Assembly (NCBI GenBank): GCA_023954075.1
Contig: JAMLIV010000001.1
Span: 364,621-428,620 of the forward strand
Reading direction: 5' to 3'
Source of the DNA: Lysobacteraceae bacterium
Lineage (GTDB): Bacteria; Pseudomonadota; Gammaproteobacteria; Xanthomonadales; Xanthomonadaceae
DNA: 64,000 bases
In this document: piece after piece, positions 8,541 through 25,292 of the stretch
How the letters are laid out: the number at the start of each line of letters is the position of its first letter
Numbering within the stretch: position 1 is the first letter of the stretch
Made by a program: the position numbers and the translations under genes
The notes under the pieces: model-generated
Databases searched by the model: none
The model's input: the letters and a program-made list of their open reading frames with translations, nothing else
Told to the model about the DNA's origin: nothing

Positions 8541-10028
8541 ATGGGCGTCAACGTTCCGCTCGTCACCACCTTTGTCGTCTACATCCTGGCCATGGTCGGG
8601 ATCGGCTTCTACGCCTGGTGGCGCACCCACACCTTGTCCGATTACATCCTCGGCGGGCGCAGCCTCAACCCCTTCGTCACGGCGCTGGCGGCCGGGGCCT
8701 CGGACATGAGCGGCTGGCTGCTGATGGGCGTGCCCGGCGCGGTGTACCTCTCCGGCCTGGTGGAAGGCTGGATCGCCGTGGGCCTGATCATCGGTGCCTA
8801 TCTCAACTGGAAGTTCGTGGCCGCGCCGCTGCGCGTCTACACCGAGCGTGCGGGAAACGCGCTGACGTTGCCGGACTACTTCACCCAGCGCTTTGCCGAT
8901 GACCGCAGGCTGCTGCGGATCTTTTCCGCGCTGGTCATCCTGGTGTTCTTCGCCATCTACGCCGCCTCGGGCGTGGTCGCCGGCGCGCGCCTGTTCGAAA
9001 GCATCTTCGGCATGAGCTACACCAGCGCCCTGTGGGCCGGTGCCTCGGCCACCATCCTCTACACCCTGGTCGGCGGGTTTCTTGCCGTGAGCTGGACCGA
9101 TACGGTGCAGGCCAGCCTGATGATTCTTGCCCTGATCGTCACGCCGGTCGTGGTGATCGTGCTGCTGGGTGGCCCGGTCCGAAGCCTGGCCTTGGTCGAA
9201 GCATTCAACCCCGGCCATCTCGACATGCTGCGCGGTGCCAGCGCCGTCGGCATCGTGTCGCTGCTGGCCTGGGGCCTGGGGTACTTCGGCCAGCCGCACA
9301 TCCTGGCGCGCTTCATGGCGGCCGATTCCGCCGCATCGATTCCCGCCGCGCGACGCATCGGCATGACCTGGATGATCCTGTGCCTCGCCGGTGCCATCGC
9401 GGTCGGCCTGTTCGGCTCGGCGTGGTTCGCCCTGTACCCGAATGCCGAGGTGGCCGCCAACTCCGAGCGCGTGTTCATCGTGCTCGCCCAGACCCTCTTC
9501 AACCCGTGGATCGGCGGCATCTTGCTGTCGGCCATCCTGGCCGCGGTGATGAGTACGCTCAGCGCCCAGCTCCTGGTCTGCGCCAGCGCGCTGACCGAGG
9601 ACTTCTACCGCGCCCTGATGCGCCCGCGCGCCGGGCAGCGCGAACTGGTGTGGGTCGGGCGCATCACCGTGCTGCTGGTCGCGGTGCTGGCCATTGTGCT
9701 CGCCAGTGATCCGGAGTCGCGCGTGTTCGGACTGGTCAGCTACGCCTGGGCCGGCTTCGGCGCGGCCTTCGGCCCGGTGATCCTGTTCTCTCTGTTGTGG
9801 CGGCGCATGACCCGCAACGGCGCGCTCGCCGGCATGCTGGTCGGTGCCATCACCGTGCTGGCATGGGGGCAGGGCGGCTGGTTCGGCCTCTACGAGATCA
9901 TCCCCGGTTTCGCGCTGGCCAGCCTGGCCATCGTCGTCGCCAGTCTCGCCGACCGCGCCCCGTCGCCGCAGGTCCAGGCCACCTTCGACCAGGTGCAGGC
10001 GGAGCTGGCCGAGCTTGGGCGCGGTTGA
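8541..10028 (+). CDS. putP: Sodium/proline symporter
   Basis: This 495-residue inner-membrane protein of the sodium:solute symporter family has about 13 hydrophobic segments. The start (NVPLVTTFVVYI), the DYILGGRSL loop and ALAAGASDMSGWLLMG near residue 50 are characteristic of PutP; the SDMSGW segment carries residues for Na+ and proline binding. The TLSAQLLVCASALTEDFY segment near residue 336 is also typical. It would import proline with Na+ as nutrient or osmoprotectant. PutA is not in the window. Confidence 0.93.
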   Translation: MGVNVPLVTTFVVYILAMVGIGFYAWWRTHTLSDYILGGRSLNPFVTALAAGASDMSGWLLMGVPGAVYLSGLVEGWIAVGLIIGAYLNWKFVAAPLRVYTERAGNALTLPDYFTQRFADDRRLLRIFSALVILVFFAIYAASGVVAGARLFESIFGMSYTSALWAGASATILYTLVGGFLAVSWTDTVQASLMILALIVTPVVVIVLLGGPVRSLALVEAFNPGHLDMLRGASAVGIVSLLAWGLGYFGQPHILARFMAADSAASIPAARRIGMTWMILCLAGAIAVGLFGSAWFALYPNAEVAANSERVFIVLAQTLFNPWIGGILLSAILAAVMSTLSAQLLVCASALTEDFYRALMRPRAGQRELVWVGRITVLLVAVLAIVLASDPESRVFGLVSYAWAGFGAAFGPVILFSLLWRRMTRNGALAGMLVGAITVLAWGQGGWFGLYEIIPGFALASLAIVVASLADRAPSPQVQATFDQVQAELAELGRG

Positions 10029-10131
10029 GGCCACGGCGCGACGCCGCCGTTTGCATCGCGGGTACCGGCGGATGGCGCACTATCATGGGTTGCGTCGCCG
10101 CATCGGTCTTGCGGCCTGACCCGGAGGCCCC

Positions 10132-10680
10132 GTGCCGAAACGCTCCGTGCCGCCTTCTGCCGACGATATCGCCCTGTTCCACGAGGCGATCGGGCCGGTG
10201 CGCAAGCTGGCGGAGGTTGTTGAGGAACCGCCGCGCGCGGACCCGCAGCCGCCGCGGCCGCGCTCGCGCGAGGCGGATGAGGCGCTGGCTTTGCACCAGT
10301 CGCGCTTCGCGCCCTTTTCCGCCTCGCCGCTGGGGCCGGGCGACGTGCTCGAATACCTGCGCGAAGGCCATTCGCCACGCCTCCTGCGCCGCCTGAAGCG
10401 CGGGCACTACGCGGTGCGCGACGAAATCGATCTGCACCGCATGACCCAGACCCAGGCCGAGTCCGCGCTGCGCGAGTTTCTGGCCGAGGCGCGCCGCGAA
10501 GGCCACGGCTGCGTGCGCATCGTGCACGGCAAGGGCCTGCGCTCCGGCGATGCCGGCCCGGTGCTCAAGGCGCTGGTGGACCGCATGCTGCGGCTGCGCT
10601 CGGACGTGCTGGCGTTCGCATCCGCGCCGGCACCCGAGGGCGGCAGCGGCGCGGTGCTGGTGTTGCTGGTACGCGGTTGA
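10132..10680 (+). CDS. Smr-domain protein (SmrA/YdaL-like)
   Basis: This 182-residue protein has a charged, proline-rich N-terminal half and a C-terminal Smr domain. The domain shows the DEIDLHRMTQTQAESAL motif (DLHG-like, with Arg for Gly) near residue 98 and the VRIVHGKGLRS motif near residue 124. Smr domains, first seen at the end of MutS2, act as endonucleases on DNA or on mRNA at collided ribosomes; which applies here is unknown. GTG at 10132 is used as start because GGAGG sits 5 bases upstream. It converges on the YjgR-type ATPase gene. Confidence 0.85.
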   Translation: MPKRSVPPSADDIALFHEAIGPVRKLAEVVEEPPRADPQPPRPRSREADEALALHQSRFAPFSASPLGPGDVLEYLREGHSPRLLRRLKRGHYAVRDEIDLHRMTQTQAESALREFLAEARREGHGCVRIVHGKGLRSGDAGPVLKALVDRMLRLRSDVLAFASAPAPEGGSGAVLVLLVRG

Positions 10681-10713
10681 CGCACCGCCAGCGCGCGGCT
10701 CCGGCGCTGACGC

Positions 10714-12231
10714 TCACTTCTTGAAGATGCCGCCGAGCACGCCGCGCAGGATCTGGTTGCCCAGCTTGGTGCCCATGGTGCGCGCGGTCTGCTTGGCCAT
10801 GGTGTCCACCACGCCCTGGCGGCGTTTGGTGCCGAACAGCCATTCGTTCACCTTCTGCCCCATGCCGCCTTCCTCGGCCTGCGCGGGTTTGCCGCGTGCG
10901 GCCTCCTTGGCGGCGGTGGCCTGTTCGCGCGCTGCGGCGGCCTCCTGGGCGCGCCGGGTCAGGATTTCGTGCGCGGATTCCCGGTTGACCGGGGTGTCGT
11001 AGCGCAGCCCGATCGGGCTGCGGGCGCGCACCGCGGCGCGCTCTTCCGGCGTGATCGCACCCATGCGGCAGCGCGGCGGGCAAACGACGGTTTTCTCGAC
11101 CGGCGAGGGGATGCCCTTGTCCATCAGCATCGAGGTCAGCGCCTCGCCGGTGCCAAGCTGGGAAATCGCCTGGACCACATTCAGCGCCGGGTTCTGAACG
11201 AAGGTCTCGGCGGCGGTCTTCACCGCCTTCTGGTCGCGCGGAGTGAAGGCACGCAGCGCGTGCTGCACGCGGTTTCCGAGCTGCCCGAGGATTTCGTTGG
11301 GCACGTCATCGGGGAACTGCGAGCAGAAGTAGACGCCCACGCCCTTGGAGCGGATCAGCCGGATGACTTGTTCGATACGCTGGCGCAGCGCCGCCGGCGC
11401 GTCGTCGAACAACAGGTGCGCCTCGTCGAAGAAGAAGGCCAGGCGCGGCTTGTCCAGATCGCCCACCTCCGGCAGGTTTTCGAACAGCTCCGAAAGCAGC
11501 CACAGCAGGAAGGTGGAGTACAGGCGCGGCTTCAGGAACAGCTTGTCGGCCGCGAGGATGTTGATGATGCCGCGGCCGGAAAGGTCGGTCCGCATCAGGT
11601 CGGTGAGATCGAGCGCCGGTTCGCCGAAGAAGTGGTTGCCGCCCTCCTGTTCCAGCCGCAGCAGCGCGCGCTGGATCGCGGCGATCGAGGCCGGACTGAC
11701 CAGGCCGTAGCTCGCCGAAATCGCCTGCCGCTCCTCGCTGGCGAAGGCGAGCAGGGAGCGCAGGTCGTCGATGTCCAGGAGCAGCCAGCCGTTGTCGTCG
11801 GCCAGCTTGAACACGATGTCGAGCACGCCCGACTGGATGTCGTTGAGTTCGAGCATGCGCGCGAGCAGGGTGGGGCCGATTTCGGACATCGTGGTCCGCA
11901 CCGGGTGCCCGTCCTTGCCGTACACGTCCCAGAAGACGGTTGGATTGCCCTCGTTGGCGTAGCCCTCGATGCCGATTTGCGCCACGCGCGCGGCGATCTT
12001 GTCATTGCTGCTGCCCGGCACCGCCAGACCGGCGATATCGCCCTTCACATCGGCCATGAACACCGGAACGCCGAGGCGCGAAAAGCCCTCGGCCATCACC
12101 ATCAGGCTCACCGATTTGCCGGTTCCCGTGGCCCCGGCCACCAGGCCGTGGCGGTTGCCGTACTTGGCCAGGAGATGGACCTGGCCGGATTCGGGGGTGG
12201 TGATGGACTTGCCGACGAGGATGGTGTTCAC
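10714..12231 (-). CDS. HerA/VirB4-like ATPase, DUF853 (YjgR family)
   Basis: This 505-residue P-loop ATPase has Walker A GATGTGKSVS near residue 33 and Walker B LAFFFDEAHLLF near residue 255. The FMADVKGDIAGLA segment and the C-terminal TVVCPPRCRMGAITPEER region identify the DUF853/YjgR group. The C-terminus ends with a helical charged tail and VLGGIFKK. GTG at 12231 gives a protein close to E. coli YjgR in length. YjgR has no settled function; HerA relatives pump or process DNA, so DNA handling is inference. mtnA is divergent across a 215-base gap. Confidence 0.85.
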   Translation of the reverse strand: MNTILVGKSITTPESGQVHLLAKYGNRHGLVAGATGTGKSVSLMVMAEGFSRLGVPVFMADVKGDIAGLAVPGSSNDKIAARVAQIGIEGYANEGNPTVFWDVYGKDGHPVRTTMSEIGPTLLARMLELNDIQSGVLDIVFKLADDNGWLLLDIDDLRSLLAFASEERQAISASYGLVSPASIAAIQRALLRLEQEGGNHFFGEPALDLTDLMRTDLSGRGIINILAADKLFLKPRLYSTFLLWLLSELFENLPEVGDLDKPRLAFFFDEAHLLFDDAPAALRQRIEQVIRLIRSKGVGVYFCSQFPDDVPNEILGQLGNRVQHALRAFTPRDQKAVKTAAETFVQNPALNVVQAISQLGTGEALTSMLMDKGIPSPVEKTVVCPPRCRMGAITPEERAAVRARSPIGLRYDTPVNRESAHEILTRRAQEAAAAREQATAAKEAARGKPAQAEEGGMGQKVNEWLFGTKRRQGVVDTMAKQTARTMGTKLGNQILRGVLGGIFKK

Positions 12232-12446
12232 GGGAGGTTTCCGGGTGCGCAGAGAGCCAGCGTCGGATTCTAGCCTGCGACATCGCCGCGCGGGCCGGCA
12301 CAGGGCGTCTGGTGGATCAATGCCATCGGCCGGAACGGTGCGCATGCTCGGGGCGACGGGTGTTTCCGCCGGGCCTGGCGACGCGGCTCCGGTTCCTGGG
12401 GACTGCGGGCTGCTAGAGTGACGCCCCCGCAATTTTCGCCCTGGCC

Positions 12447-13499
12447 ATGATCGACTATGCCCGCTACGACCGCGTTCGCGCGGTTGTCTTTCGCGATGAC
12501 CGCCTGCGCCTGCTCGACCAGCGCCGGCTGCCGTTCGAGGAGGTGTTCATCGACTGCGAGGATGCCGATGCGGTGGCGCAGGCGATTGCCGACCTGGCCG
12601 TGCGCGGCGCGCCGGCCATCGGCATCGCCGCGGCCTGGGCGGTGGTGCTGGCGGCTGGCGCGCTGGGCGAGGTTTCCGCGGCGCAGGCGCGCGTGTCGCT
12701 GGTGCCGGTGCTCGATCGGCTCAACGCGGCCCGCCCCACGGCGGTGAACCTGGCCTGGGCGCTGGCGCGGATGCGCGGGGTGCTGGCGGAGGCGGGCGAC
12801 GATTGGCGCGCGCGCGTGCGCGCCGAGGCGGAGTCCATCGAGCGCGAGGATCTTGCCGCCAATCGCCGTATGGGCGCGCAGGGCGCGGCGCTGATCGCGC
12901 CCGGCAGCGGCGTGCTTACCCATTGCAATACCGGTTCCCTGGCCACCGCCGGTTTCGGTACGGCACTGGGCGTGATCCGCGCGGGCGTGGCGCTGGGGCG
13001 CATCGCGCGGGTGTTCGCCACCGAAACCCGGCCCTGGATGCAGGGCGCGCGGCTCACCGTCTGGGAACTGCAGCAGGACGGCATCGACGCCACCCTGATC
13101 GCCGATTCGGCCGCGGCGCACCTCATGGGCACCGGCCAGGTGCAGTGGGTGATCGTCGGTGCCGACCGCATCACCGCGCAGGGCGATGTCGCCAACAAGA
13201 TCGGCACCCTGCAGCTGGCCATCGCGGCGCGGCATTTCGGGGTGAAGTTCATGGTGGTGGCACCGTGGTCGACGGTGGACATGGCTACTCGCAGCGGTGC
13301 CGACATCCCGATCGAGGAACGCGATCCGGCCGAACTGCTGACCTCCGGCGGCCGGCGCACCGTGGCCGAGGGCGTGCGCGCCCTCAACCCGGTGTTCGAC
13401 GTGACCCCGGCGGCCCTGATCGACGCCATCGTGACCGAACGCGGCGTGCTGCGCGCGCCGTTCGATGTCGCGCTGCGCGGAGCGTCCGCCTCGGCCTGA
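12447..13499 (+). CDS. mtnA: Methylthioribose-1-phosphate isomerase
   Basis: This enzyme isomerises 5-methylthioribose-1-phosphate to the ribulose form in methionine salvage. At 350 residues it is full length. [13 protein letters not shown] lies near residue 52, the catalytic-Cys motif [14 protein letters not shown] near residue 157 and the GADRIT motif with the catalytic Asp near residue 239. It stands alone here; the next three steps (mtnB, mtnD, mtnC) are encoded together at 51363-53250, so the pathway is split over two loci in this genome segment. MTA phosphorylase is not in the window. Confidence 0.95.
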   Translation: MIDYARYDRVRAVVFRDDRLRLLDQRRLPFEEVFIDCEDADAVAQAIADLAVRGAPAIGIAAAWAVVLAAGALGEVSAAQARVSLVPVLDRLNAARPTAVNLAWALARMRGVLAEAGDDWRARVRAEAESIEREDLAANRRMGAQGAALIAPGSGVLTHCNTGSLATAGFGTALGVIRAGVALGRIARVFATETRPWMQGARLTVWELQQDGIDATLIADSAAAHLMGTGQVQWVIVGADRITAQGDVANKIGTLQLAIAARHFGVKFMVVAPWSTVDMATRSGADIPIEERDPAELLTSGGRRTVAEGVRALNPVFDVTPAALIDAIVTERGVLRAPFDVALRGASASA

Positions 13500-13661
13500 G
13501 CCGGGTCCGCACCGCGCAAGTGCCGATCCTGCGCGCCTCGGGTCCGGAGCCCGCGCGTGGTAGACTGTGATGCTTGTCCCAGCGCCTCTCGAGGGGCGTC
13601 CGCAGGGCGTTCGCCCTGATGCCGGAGCATGGGATATCCCACGGATGAATCAGGAAAAAAA

Positions 13662-16358
<2,697 letters not shown>

Positions 16359-16423
16359 GAAACCGCCGCAGACGATTCCGCCGTGGTGCCGTCACGCAGC
16401 CGCCACGCGGCCGACGTTTCTTC

Positions 16424-16516
16424 CGTAGGTCGGCCCTACGCGGCCGACGTGGCCGTGCATTGAACACCGTGGCGGGGCATCAAACACCCCGTCGGGGGCG
16501 TAGCCCCGACCTACGT
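16424..16516. repeat. Two REP-like palindromes between convergent gyrA and metH
   Basis: 16424-16450 has CGTAGGTCGGCCCTACG followed by CGGCCGACGT. 16487-16516 has CCCGTCGGGGGCGTAGCC and CCGACCTACG. They are related to the copies at 8312-8381 and 25099-25214 and may act as transcription ends. The rest of the 325-base gap 16359-16683 shows nothing recognisable. Confidence 0.7.
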
Positions 16517-16683
16517 GCCTGGAGCCATATGACGGACGTCGGCTCGCCGCCAACCGGCGCGGTTAAGTCCTCGTCATGGTGCGGAGTGTCCGAAAACCCT
16601 GCGCAGCAGGTTCTGCGGCATTCGTGGTCGGTGCTGGCGGCCGGTTCGAACTATGTTGCGTCGACTTGCTGGGTGATCCTGCG

Positions 16684-20571
<3,888 letters not shown>

Positions 20572-20586
20572 AGCGTCTTTCCCCGT

Positions 20587-20660
20587 AACGCGGAGCCCGC
20601 TCCGCTGCAGTGGTTGTTTTTCATCGTTACCGTAGAGCGGAGCCTGCTCCGCTACCCGAA
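20587..20660. repeat. Two short palindromes upstream of metH
   Basis: The palindromes are centred on GCGGAGCCCGCTCCGC (about 20590-20607) and GCGGAGCCTGCTCCGC (about 20637-20652), the latter flanked by CCGTA and TACCCG. They form a distinct REP-like family lying in the metH leader or intergenic space. No SAM or SAH riboswitch core was found in this leader. Confidence 0.65.
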
Positions 20661-20705
20661 CTTGCTCCGCCATCCGACCAGTTCCCACCGCCGCTCCACG
20701 GCGGA

Positions 20706-21635
20706 TCAGGGTTTGATGCCGGTCAGCGAGATCACCTCGAAGTGCGGCGGCCGGCGCTCGCGGGTCACGGTTTCGCAGTTGGCGATGGTGAGCCCGGCCT
20801 TCTCGGCGAAGCGGCGCAGCTCGCGTTCGGTGAAGCCCAGGTTGACGTGGCCGTAGGCTTCCACCACCGCGCGGTGCTCGTGCCGCGCCAGACTGGAGAG
20901 CAGCAGGCGTCCGCCCGGGCGCAGCACGCGGGCCGCCTCGGCGACCGCCTTTGCCGGCTTCTCGGCGTAGGTGAGCGCGTGCATCAGCACCACCAGGTCG
21001 AAGCTGGCGTCGGGAAAGGGCAGGGCGTGCATGTCGCCCTCGATGACTTCCACGTTTTCGAAGCGGCGCAGGCGCTCGCTCGCCGCATTCACCACGCGCT
21101 GGCTGGAATCGATGCAGACGTAGCGTTCGGCGTGTGGCGACAGCAGTTCCGCCAGCACGCCGTCGCCCGACGCGATGTCGAGCACGTCGCCGGGCCACAG
21201 CAGCGGCAGCGCGGTGCGCGCCAAGGCTTCCCAGGTGCGGCCGGGCGAATAGTGGCGCTCCATGTCGCCGGCCACCGAATCGGCCCAGTTCTGCTCGGTG
21301 GCGCGCGCCGCGAGCACATCCGGCAGGCGCTCGGCGTCCGAGCGCAGCAGCGGATCGTCGGCACCGGCAGACAGCGCCGACCACAGCGCGCGCTGGGCCT
21401 TGTCCATCTCGTCTTCGGCAAAGCGGTAGTAGGCCGAAACCCCGGCGCGGCGGTCGCGCACCAGACCGTGCTCCTTGAGCTTGGCCAGATGGGTCGAGAC
21501 GCGCGGCTGCGCCAGTCGCGTGACCGCGGCCAGTTCGGCCACGGTCAGCTCCTCGCGCTCCAGCAGCGCCAGCAGGCGCACGCGGGTCGCGTCGGAAAGC
21601 ACGCGCAGGCAGGCTGACCAGGCGTCCAGATCCAC
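20706..21635 (-). CDS. ArsR-family regulator fused to a SAM-dependent methyltransferase
   Basis: Residues 1-90 of this 309-residue protein form a winged-helix ArsR domain ([23 protein letters not shown], then [20 protein letters not shown] as recognition helix). Residues about 130-300 form a class I methyltransferase with [15 protein letters not shown], a variant of the SAM-binding glycine motif, and [14 protein letters not shown]. Such fusions are often found beside metH or SAM-cycle genes and may sense SAM or SAH through the methyltransferase fold; a role in regulating metH is inference from position. No metal-binding Cys pair is obvious in the ArsR part. Confidence 0.85.
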   Translation of the reverse strand: MDLDAWSACLRVLSDATRVRLLALLEREELTVAELAAVTRLAQPRVSTHLAKLKEHGLVRDRRAGVSAYYRFAEDEMDKAQRALWSALSAGADDPLLRSDAERLPDVLAARATEQNWADSVAGDMERHYSPGRTWEALARTALPLLWPGDVLDIASGDGVLAELLSPHAERYVCIDSSQRVVNAASERLRRFENVEVIEGDMHALPFPDASFDLVVLMHALTYAEKPAKAVAEAARVLRPGGRLLLSSLARHEHRAVVEAYGHVNLGFTERELRRFAEKAGLTIANCETVTRERRPPHFEVISLTGIKP

Positions 21636-21807
21636 GTTATATCCTTCTATCGCGATTCAAGGATGGAAGGATAGTGCGCCGCCGCGATCACGGTCAAGGA
21701 AATGCGGCGTCGCATCAGGCCGCAAGAGCGCGGTGTGCTGTCGTCGGCCGGCTGGCACAGCGGCCGGTGCTAAAGTCCCGCGATCGGTATTTTGCGAGGC
21801 GCACAGG

Positions 21808-22749
21808 ATGAACACACCCGTTCCTTTTCCCATCGGCACGCCCGGGCAACCGTGGGGAGCGGCCGAGGTGGCGCAGTGGCGCGCGATGCATCCGGTCCGG
21901 CGTCGCCACGCCGAGGACGTGCTGCCGCGCGTCGAAGCGCTGCGATCGCGCTTTGAAGTTTCCGAATACGGCATGCTCGACTACGCGCCGGACCGCTATC
22001 CGCTCCACGCCGTGGGCAGCCGCGGCTGGGATGAAAACCTGCCCGTGGCGCTGGTCACCGGCGGCGTGCACGGCTACGAGACGTCCGGCGTGCACGGCGC
22101 GCTGCAGTTTCTCGAACGCCACGCGCCGCAGTACGCTGGGCGCATCAACCTGCTGGTCGTGCCCTGCGTGAGCCCCTGGGCCTACGAGCGCATCCAGCGC
22201 TGGAATCCCGCCGCCATCGATCCCAACCGCAGCTTCCGCAAACCCAGCCCCGCCGCCGAATCGGCCGCGCTGATGCGCCTGGTGGCACCGCTCGCCGGAC
22301 GCTTCCTGCTGCACATCGACCTGCACGAAACCACCGATTCGGACGAAGGCGAGTTCCGCCCGGCGTTGGCCGCGCGCGACGGCAAACCCTTCGAGCCGGG
22401 CACCATTCCCGACGGTTTCTACCTCGTGGACGACAGCGACAACCCGCAGCCCGCCTTCCAGCGGGCAATCATCGACGCGGTGGAGAAAGTCACCCACATC
22501 GCGCCGGCCGATCCGGACGGCACCATCATCGGCTCGCCGGTGATTTCGCGCGGAGTGATCGAATATGCGCTGCGTCCGCTCGGCCTGTGCGCCGGCATCA
22601 CCGGCGCGCGCTACACCACCACCACCGAAGTTTATCCCGACAGTCCCCGCGCCTCGCCGGCGCAGTGCAACGACGCCCAGGTCGCGGCCGTATGCGCGGC
22701 GCTGGATTTTGCCCTGTCGCAGCCGGGCGCGAGCGCGCGCAGCGCGTAG
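21808..22749 (+). CDS. M14-like zinc carboxypeptidase / succinylglutamate desuccinylase-type hydrolase
   Basis: This 313-residue protein carries zinc-site motifs of the M14/AstE superfamily: TGGVHGYET (HxxE) near residue 86, IDPNRSF with the substrate-binding Arg near residue 137, and the third ligand in HIDLHETTD near residue 170. No signal peptide is visible, so it is probably cytoplasmic. ATG at 21808 with GAGG 9 bases upstream is chosen over in-frame starts that lie inside the divergent ArsR gene. It might trim peptides or N-acyl amino acids; the substrate is unknown. Confidence 0.78.
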   Translation: MNTPVPFPIGTPGQPWGAAEVAQWRAMHPVRRRHAEDVLPRVEALRSRFEVSEYGMLDYAPDRYPLHAVGSRGWDENLPVALVTGGVHGYETSGVHGALQFLERHAPQYAGRINLLVVPCVSPWAYERIQRWNPAAIDPNRSFRKPSPAAESAALMRLVAPLAGRFLLHIDLHETTDSDEGEFRPALAARDGKPFEPGTIPDGFYLVDDSDNPQPAFQRAIIDAVEKVTHIAPADPDGTIIGSPVISRGVIEYALRPLGLCAGITGARYTTTTEVYPDSPRASPAQCNDAQVAAVCAALDFALSQPGASARSA

Positions 22750-22891
22750 CGCCCACGTTCCGCCGGCCTGCGCGGCGGGTTTCGCGCGCAGCGCAACGGA
22801 CGCCTCGGTGTGTTCATCGTCCGCCATGCTGCGCTGCGGCGGGCAGGGCAGTTACGCTGTCGGCTGATCGCGCCATCGCCCGCAGGACGCC

Positions 22892-24706
22892 ATGCCCATC
22901 CAGCTTCTTCCCGACACCCTCGTAGATCAGATCGCCGCCGGCGAGGTGGTGGAGCGGCCGGCGTCGGCGGTGAAGGAGCTGGTCGAGAACGCGCTGGACG
23001 CGGGGGCCACGCGCGTCGAGGTGGAGCTGGAGGAGGGTGGCGCGCGGCTGATCCGCATCCGCGACAACGGTGCGGGCATCGCGAGGGACGAGCTGGCGCT
23101 GGCGCTGTCGCGGCACGCCACCAGCAAGATCGCCTCGCTGGAGGATCTGGAGGCGGTGGCGACGATGGGTTTTCGCGGCGAGGCGCTGCCGTCCATCGCC
23201 TCGGTGTCGCAGTTCACCATCACCTCGCGCAAGGCGGACGCCGAGCGTGCCTGGTGCCTCGAGTGCGACGGCGGGCGGCTGGGCGAACCGGAGCCGGCGC
23301 AGCATCCGCCGGGAACGACGGTCGAGGCGCGCGAGCTGTTCTACAACGTGCCGGCGCGGCGGCGCTTCCTGCGCGCCGAGCGCACCGAGTTCGGCCATGT
23401 CGAGGACCTGCTGCGCGCGCTGGCATTGGCGCGCATGGACGTGGAGTTCCGGCTTTCGCACAACGGCAAGCTGGTGCGCAGCTGGCGGCCGTCGCGCAGC
23501 GAGGACGAGCTGCTGCGCCGTCTGGGGGAAACCCTCGGCACCGGGTTTCCGTCGCAAAGCCTGTATCTGGACGAATCCGCGGCGGGTTTTCGCCTGAGCG
23601 GCTGGGTCGGTCTGCCCACGGCCGCGCGCTCGCAGGCCGACCAGCAGTATTTCTACGTGAACCGGCGCCTGGTGCGCGACCGCACCGTGGCGCACGCGCT
23701 GCGCCAGGCCTATGCCGATGTGCTCTACCACGGTCGCCATCCGGCCTACGTGCTGTTCCTGGAGCTGGATCCGACGCGCGTGGATGTGAACGTGCACCCG
23801 GCCAAGAGCGAGGTGCGGTTCCGCGATCAGCGGCTGGTGCACGATTTCCTCTACCGCACCCTGCATCGCGCGCTCGCCGGAACCCGCGCCGGCGCGGTGG
23901 AGTCGGATCCGCTGCGTATTCCCGATGGGGCGGCGGCCGCGCCGCCGGTGTCCGTTTCGCCCTCCGGCTATTCCGCGTCCGCGCCGCTTGGTGCCGGACA
24001 GGGAACGCTGCGCCTCAACGTGCGCGAGCAGGTCGGCGCGCTCGCGGCGCTTTACGGAACCCCGTCCACGCCGCGCGAGCCGGGCGCTTTTTCTCTGCCG
24101 GTGACCGATTCCGACTCCGCGCCGCCGCCGCTGGGCTACGCCCTGGCGCAGCTGCACGGCATTTTCATCCTGGCCGAGAACGCCGAAGGTCTGGTGGTGG
24201 TGGACATGCACGCGGCGCATGAGCGCATCAGCTACGAACGCCTCAAGGCCGCGCAGGACGGCGAGGGCATCCGCGCCCTGCCGCTGCTGGTGCCGATGGC
24301 GCTGTCGGTGAGCGAGCGCGAGGCGGGGGCGGCGGAAGAACACGCGCAGGCGCTCGCCGCGCTGGGTTTCGAAATCGACCGCAGCGGCCCGCAGAATCTC
24401 ACCGTGCGCGCCATTCCCGCGCTGCTGGAAGGCGTGGACACGCGCCAGCTCGCGCTCGACGTGATCGCCGATCTCATGGCCCACGGCAACACCCGCCGGG
24501 TGCAGGAAGAGCGCAACGCGCTCCTGGGCACCATGGCCTGCCACGCCTCGGTGCGCGCCAACCGCCGCCTGACGCTGGCCGAAATGAACGCGCTGCTGCG
24601 CGACATGGAGGCCACGGAACGCTCCGGCCAGTGCAACCACGGCCGCCCGACCTGGGTGCTGCTCGACAAGGCCCAGCTAGACCGATTGTTCCTGCGCGGG
24701 CGCTGA
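22892..24706 (+). CDS. mutL: DNA mismatch repair protein MutL (endonuclease-type)
   Basis: The 604-residue protein has the GHKL ATPase N-terminus ([42 protein letters not shown]), a variable Pro/Ala/Ser linker at about 340-410 and a C-terminal dimerisation domain. The C-terminal domain holds [12 protein letters not shown] (Asp438-Glu449), a close match to the metal-binding DQHA(X)2E(X)4E endonuclease motif, with Met for Gln. It also has ACHASVRAN and QCNHGRP, so this MutL probably nicks DNA itself, as in bacteria lacking MutH. The usual companions miaA and hfq do not follow. Confidence 0.95.
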   Translation: MPIQLLPDTLVDQIAAGEVVERPASAVKELVENALDAGATRVEVELEEGGARLIRIRDNGAGIARDELALALSRHATSKIASLEDLEAVATMGFRGEALPSIASVSQFTITSRKADAERAWCLECDGGRLGEPEPAQHPPGTTVEARELFYNVPARRRFLRAERTEFGHVEDLLRALALARMDVEFRLSHNGKLVRSWRPSRSEDELLRRLGETLGTGFPSQSLYLDESAAGFRLSGWVGLPTAARSQADQQYFYVNRRLVRDRTVAHALRQAYADVLYHGRHPAYVLFLELDPTRVDVNVHPAKSEVRFRDQRLVHDFLYRTLHRALAGTRAGAVESDPLRIPDGAAAAPPVSVSPSGYSASAPLGAGQGTLRLNVREQVGALAALYGTPSTPREPGAFSLPVTDSDSAPPPLGYALAQLHGIFILAENAEGLVVVDMHAAHERISYERLKAAQDGEGIRALPLLVPMALSVSEREAGAAEEHAQALAALGFEIDRSGPQNLTVRAIPALLEGVDTRQLALDVIADLMAHGNTRRVQEERNALLGTMACHASVRANRRLTLAEMNALLRDMEATERSGQCNHGRPTWVLLDKAQLDRLFLRGR

Positions 24707-24763
24707 TTGGCGGGCTGTGGGTCCCATTCCGGATCACTTGAATCTTTTCCGACCATGCGTCTG

Positions 24764-24786
24764 CCGGTCTCAACCTCTGAGACCGG
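24764..24786. terminator. Candidate hairpin downstream of mutL
   Basis: A perfect 9-bp stem (CCGGTCTCA / TGAGACCGG) with a 5-base loop starts 58 bases after the mutL stop. No T-run follows, so its termination role is uncertain. Confidence 0.4.
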
Positions 24787-25292
24787 TGTGCGCCATCCTT
24801 CACGCATCGGCGGGAAGCACTGCGTAAGGGTGCGTCGCCACAGTGCGGGACAGGCTCTGCTCCTGCACGACGTCGACACCCTGCTTGTTCGAGTGCCCGG
24901 CACCGAGTGTGCGATTCCGGCCATCGGAACCTGGCGCGGCGACGCCCGTAGCGAGGCAGGCAGGCGTATCGCGGCTGCCGCCCGGAAGCTTGCGCCTCTG
25001 GGCATCAGCGAGATGGACCTGCGGGTGTTGATGATTTCCCGCCTGTCGGATCGAAGTTGAGCGCGCAGCGCGAACTCGGCGACGGCCGCAGAATACCGCG
25101 TCGGGGACGTAGCCCCGACCTGTCGCAGAGCAGCGCGTCGGGGGCGTGGCCCCGACCTGTCGCAGAACACTACTGCAGACGCGATGCTGTAGGTCGGCCC
25201 TACGTGGCCGACGTTTGACTGCGGGTTTGCGGCTGTTTGCGCGGCAGCGACGCATAATGCGCCAATCGTGACGCCGACCTTTGGAATTGCCC
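24787..25292. other. Intergenic region without a convincing gene
   Basis: With the hairpin above, this gap between mutL and the DUF1684 gene is 586 bases. An open frame at 24707-25060 has no ribosome site, no signal and no recognisable family, so it is not called. The right part holds three REP-like palindromes (25099-25214). The middle part (24820-25060) is unexplained and may be a decayed gene remnant. Confidence 0.5.
25099..25214. repeat. Three REP-like palindromes
   Basis: 25099-25126 (CGTCGGGGACGTAGCCCCGA) and 25136-25161 (CGTCGGGGGCGTGGCCCCGA) are near-identical neighbours that share the CCTGTCGCAGA tail. 25188-25214 has GTAGGTCGGCCCTACGTGG followed by CCGACGT. They are related to those at 8312-8381 and 16424-16516. 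Confidence 0.75.

Noticed and set aside
13629..13661. ATG at 13629 as the gyrA start
   Set aside because: The GGAG is only 2 bases from it, while GTG at 13662 has a better-placed site and gives standard GyrA numbering for Tyr122 and position 83.
20572..20705. A possible SAM or SAH riboswitch upstream of metH
   Set aside because: The expected conserved cores are absent; the structure seen is two REP-like palindromes.
24707..25060. A 117-codon open frame after mutL
   Set aside because: No ribosome site, no signal or domain, composition unlike a real protein, and it runs through a hairpin and close to repeats.
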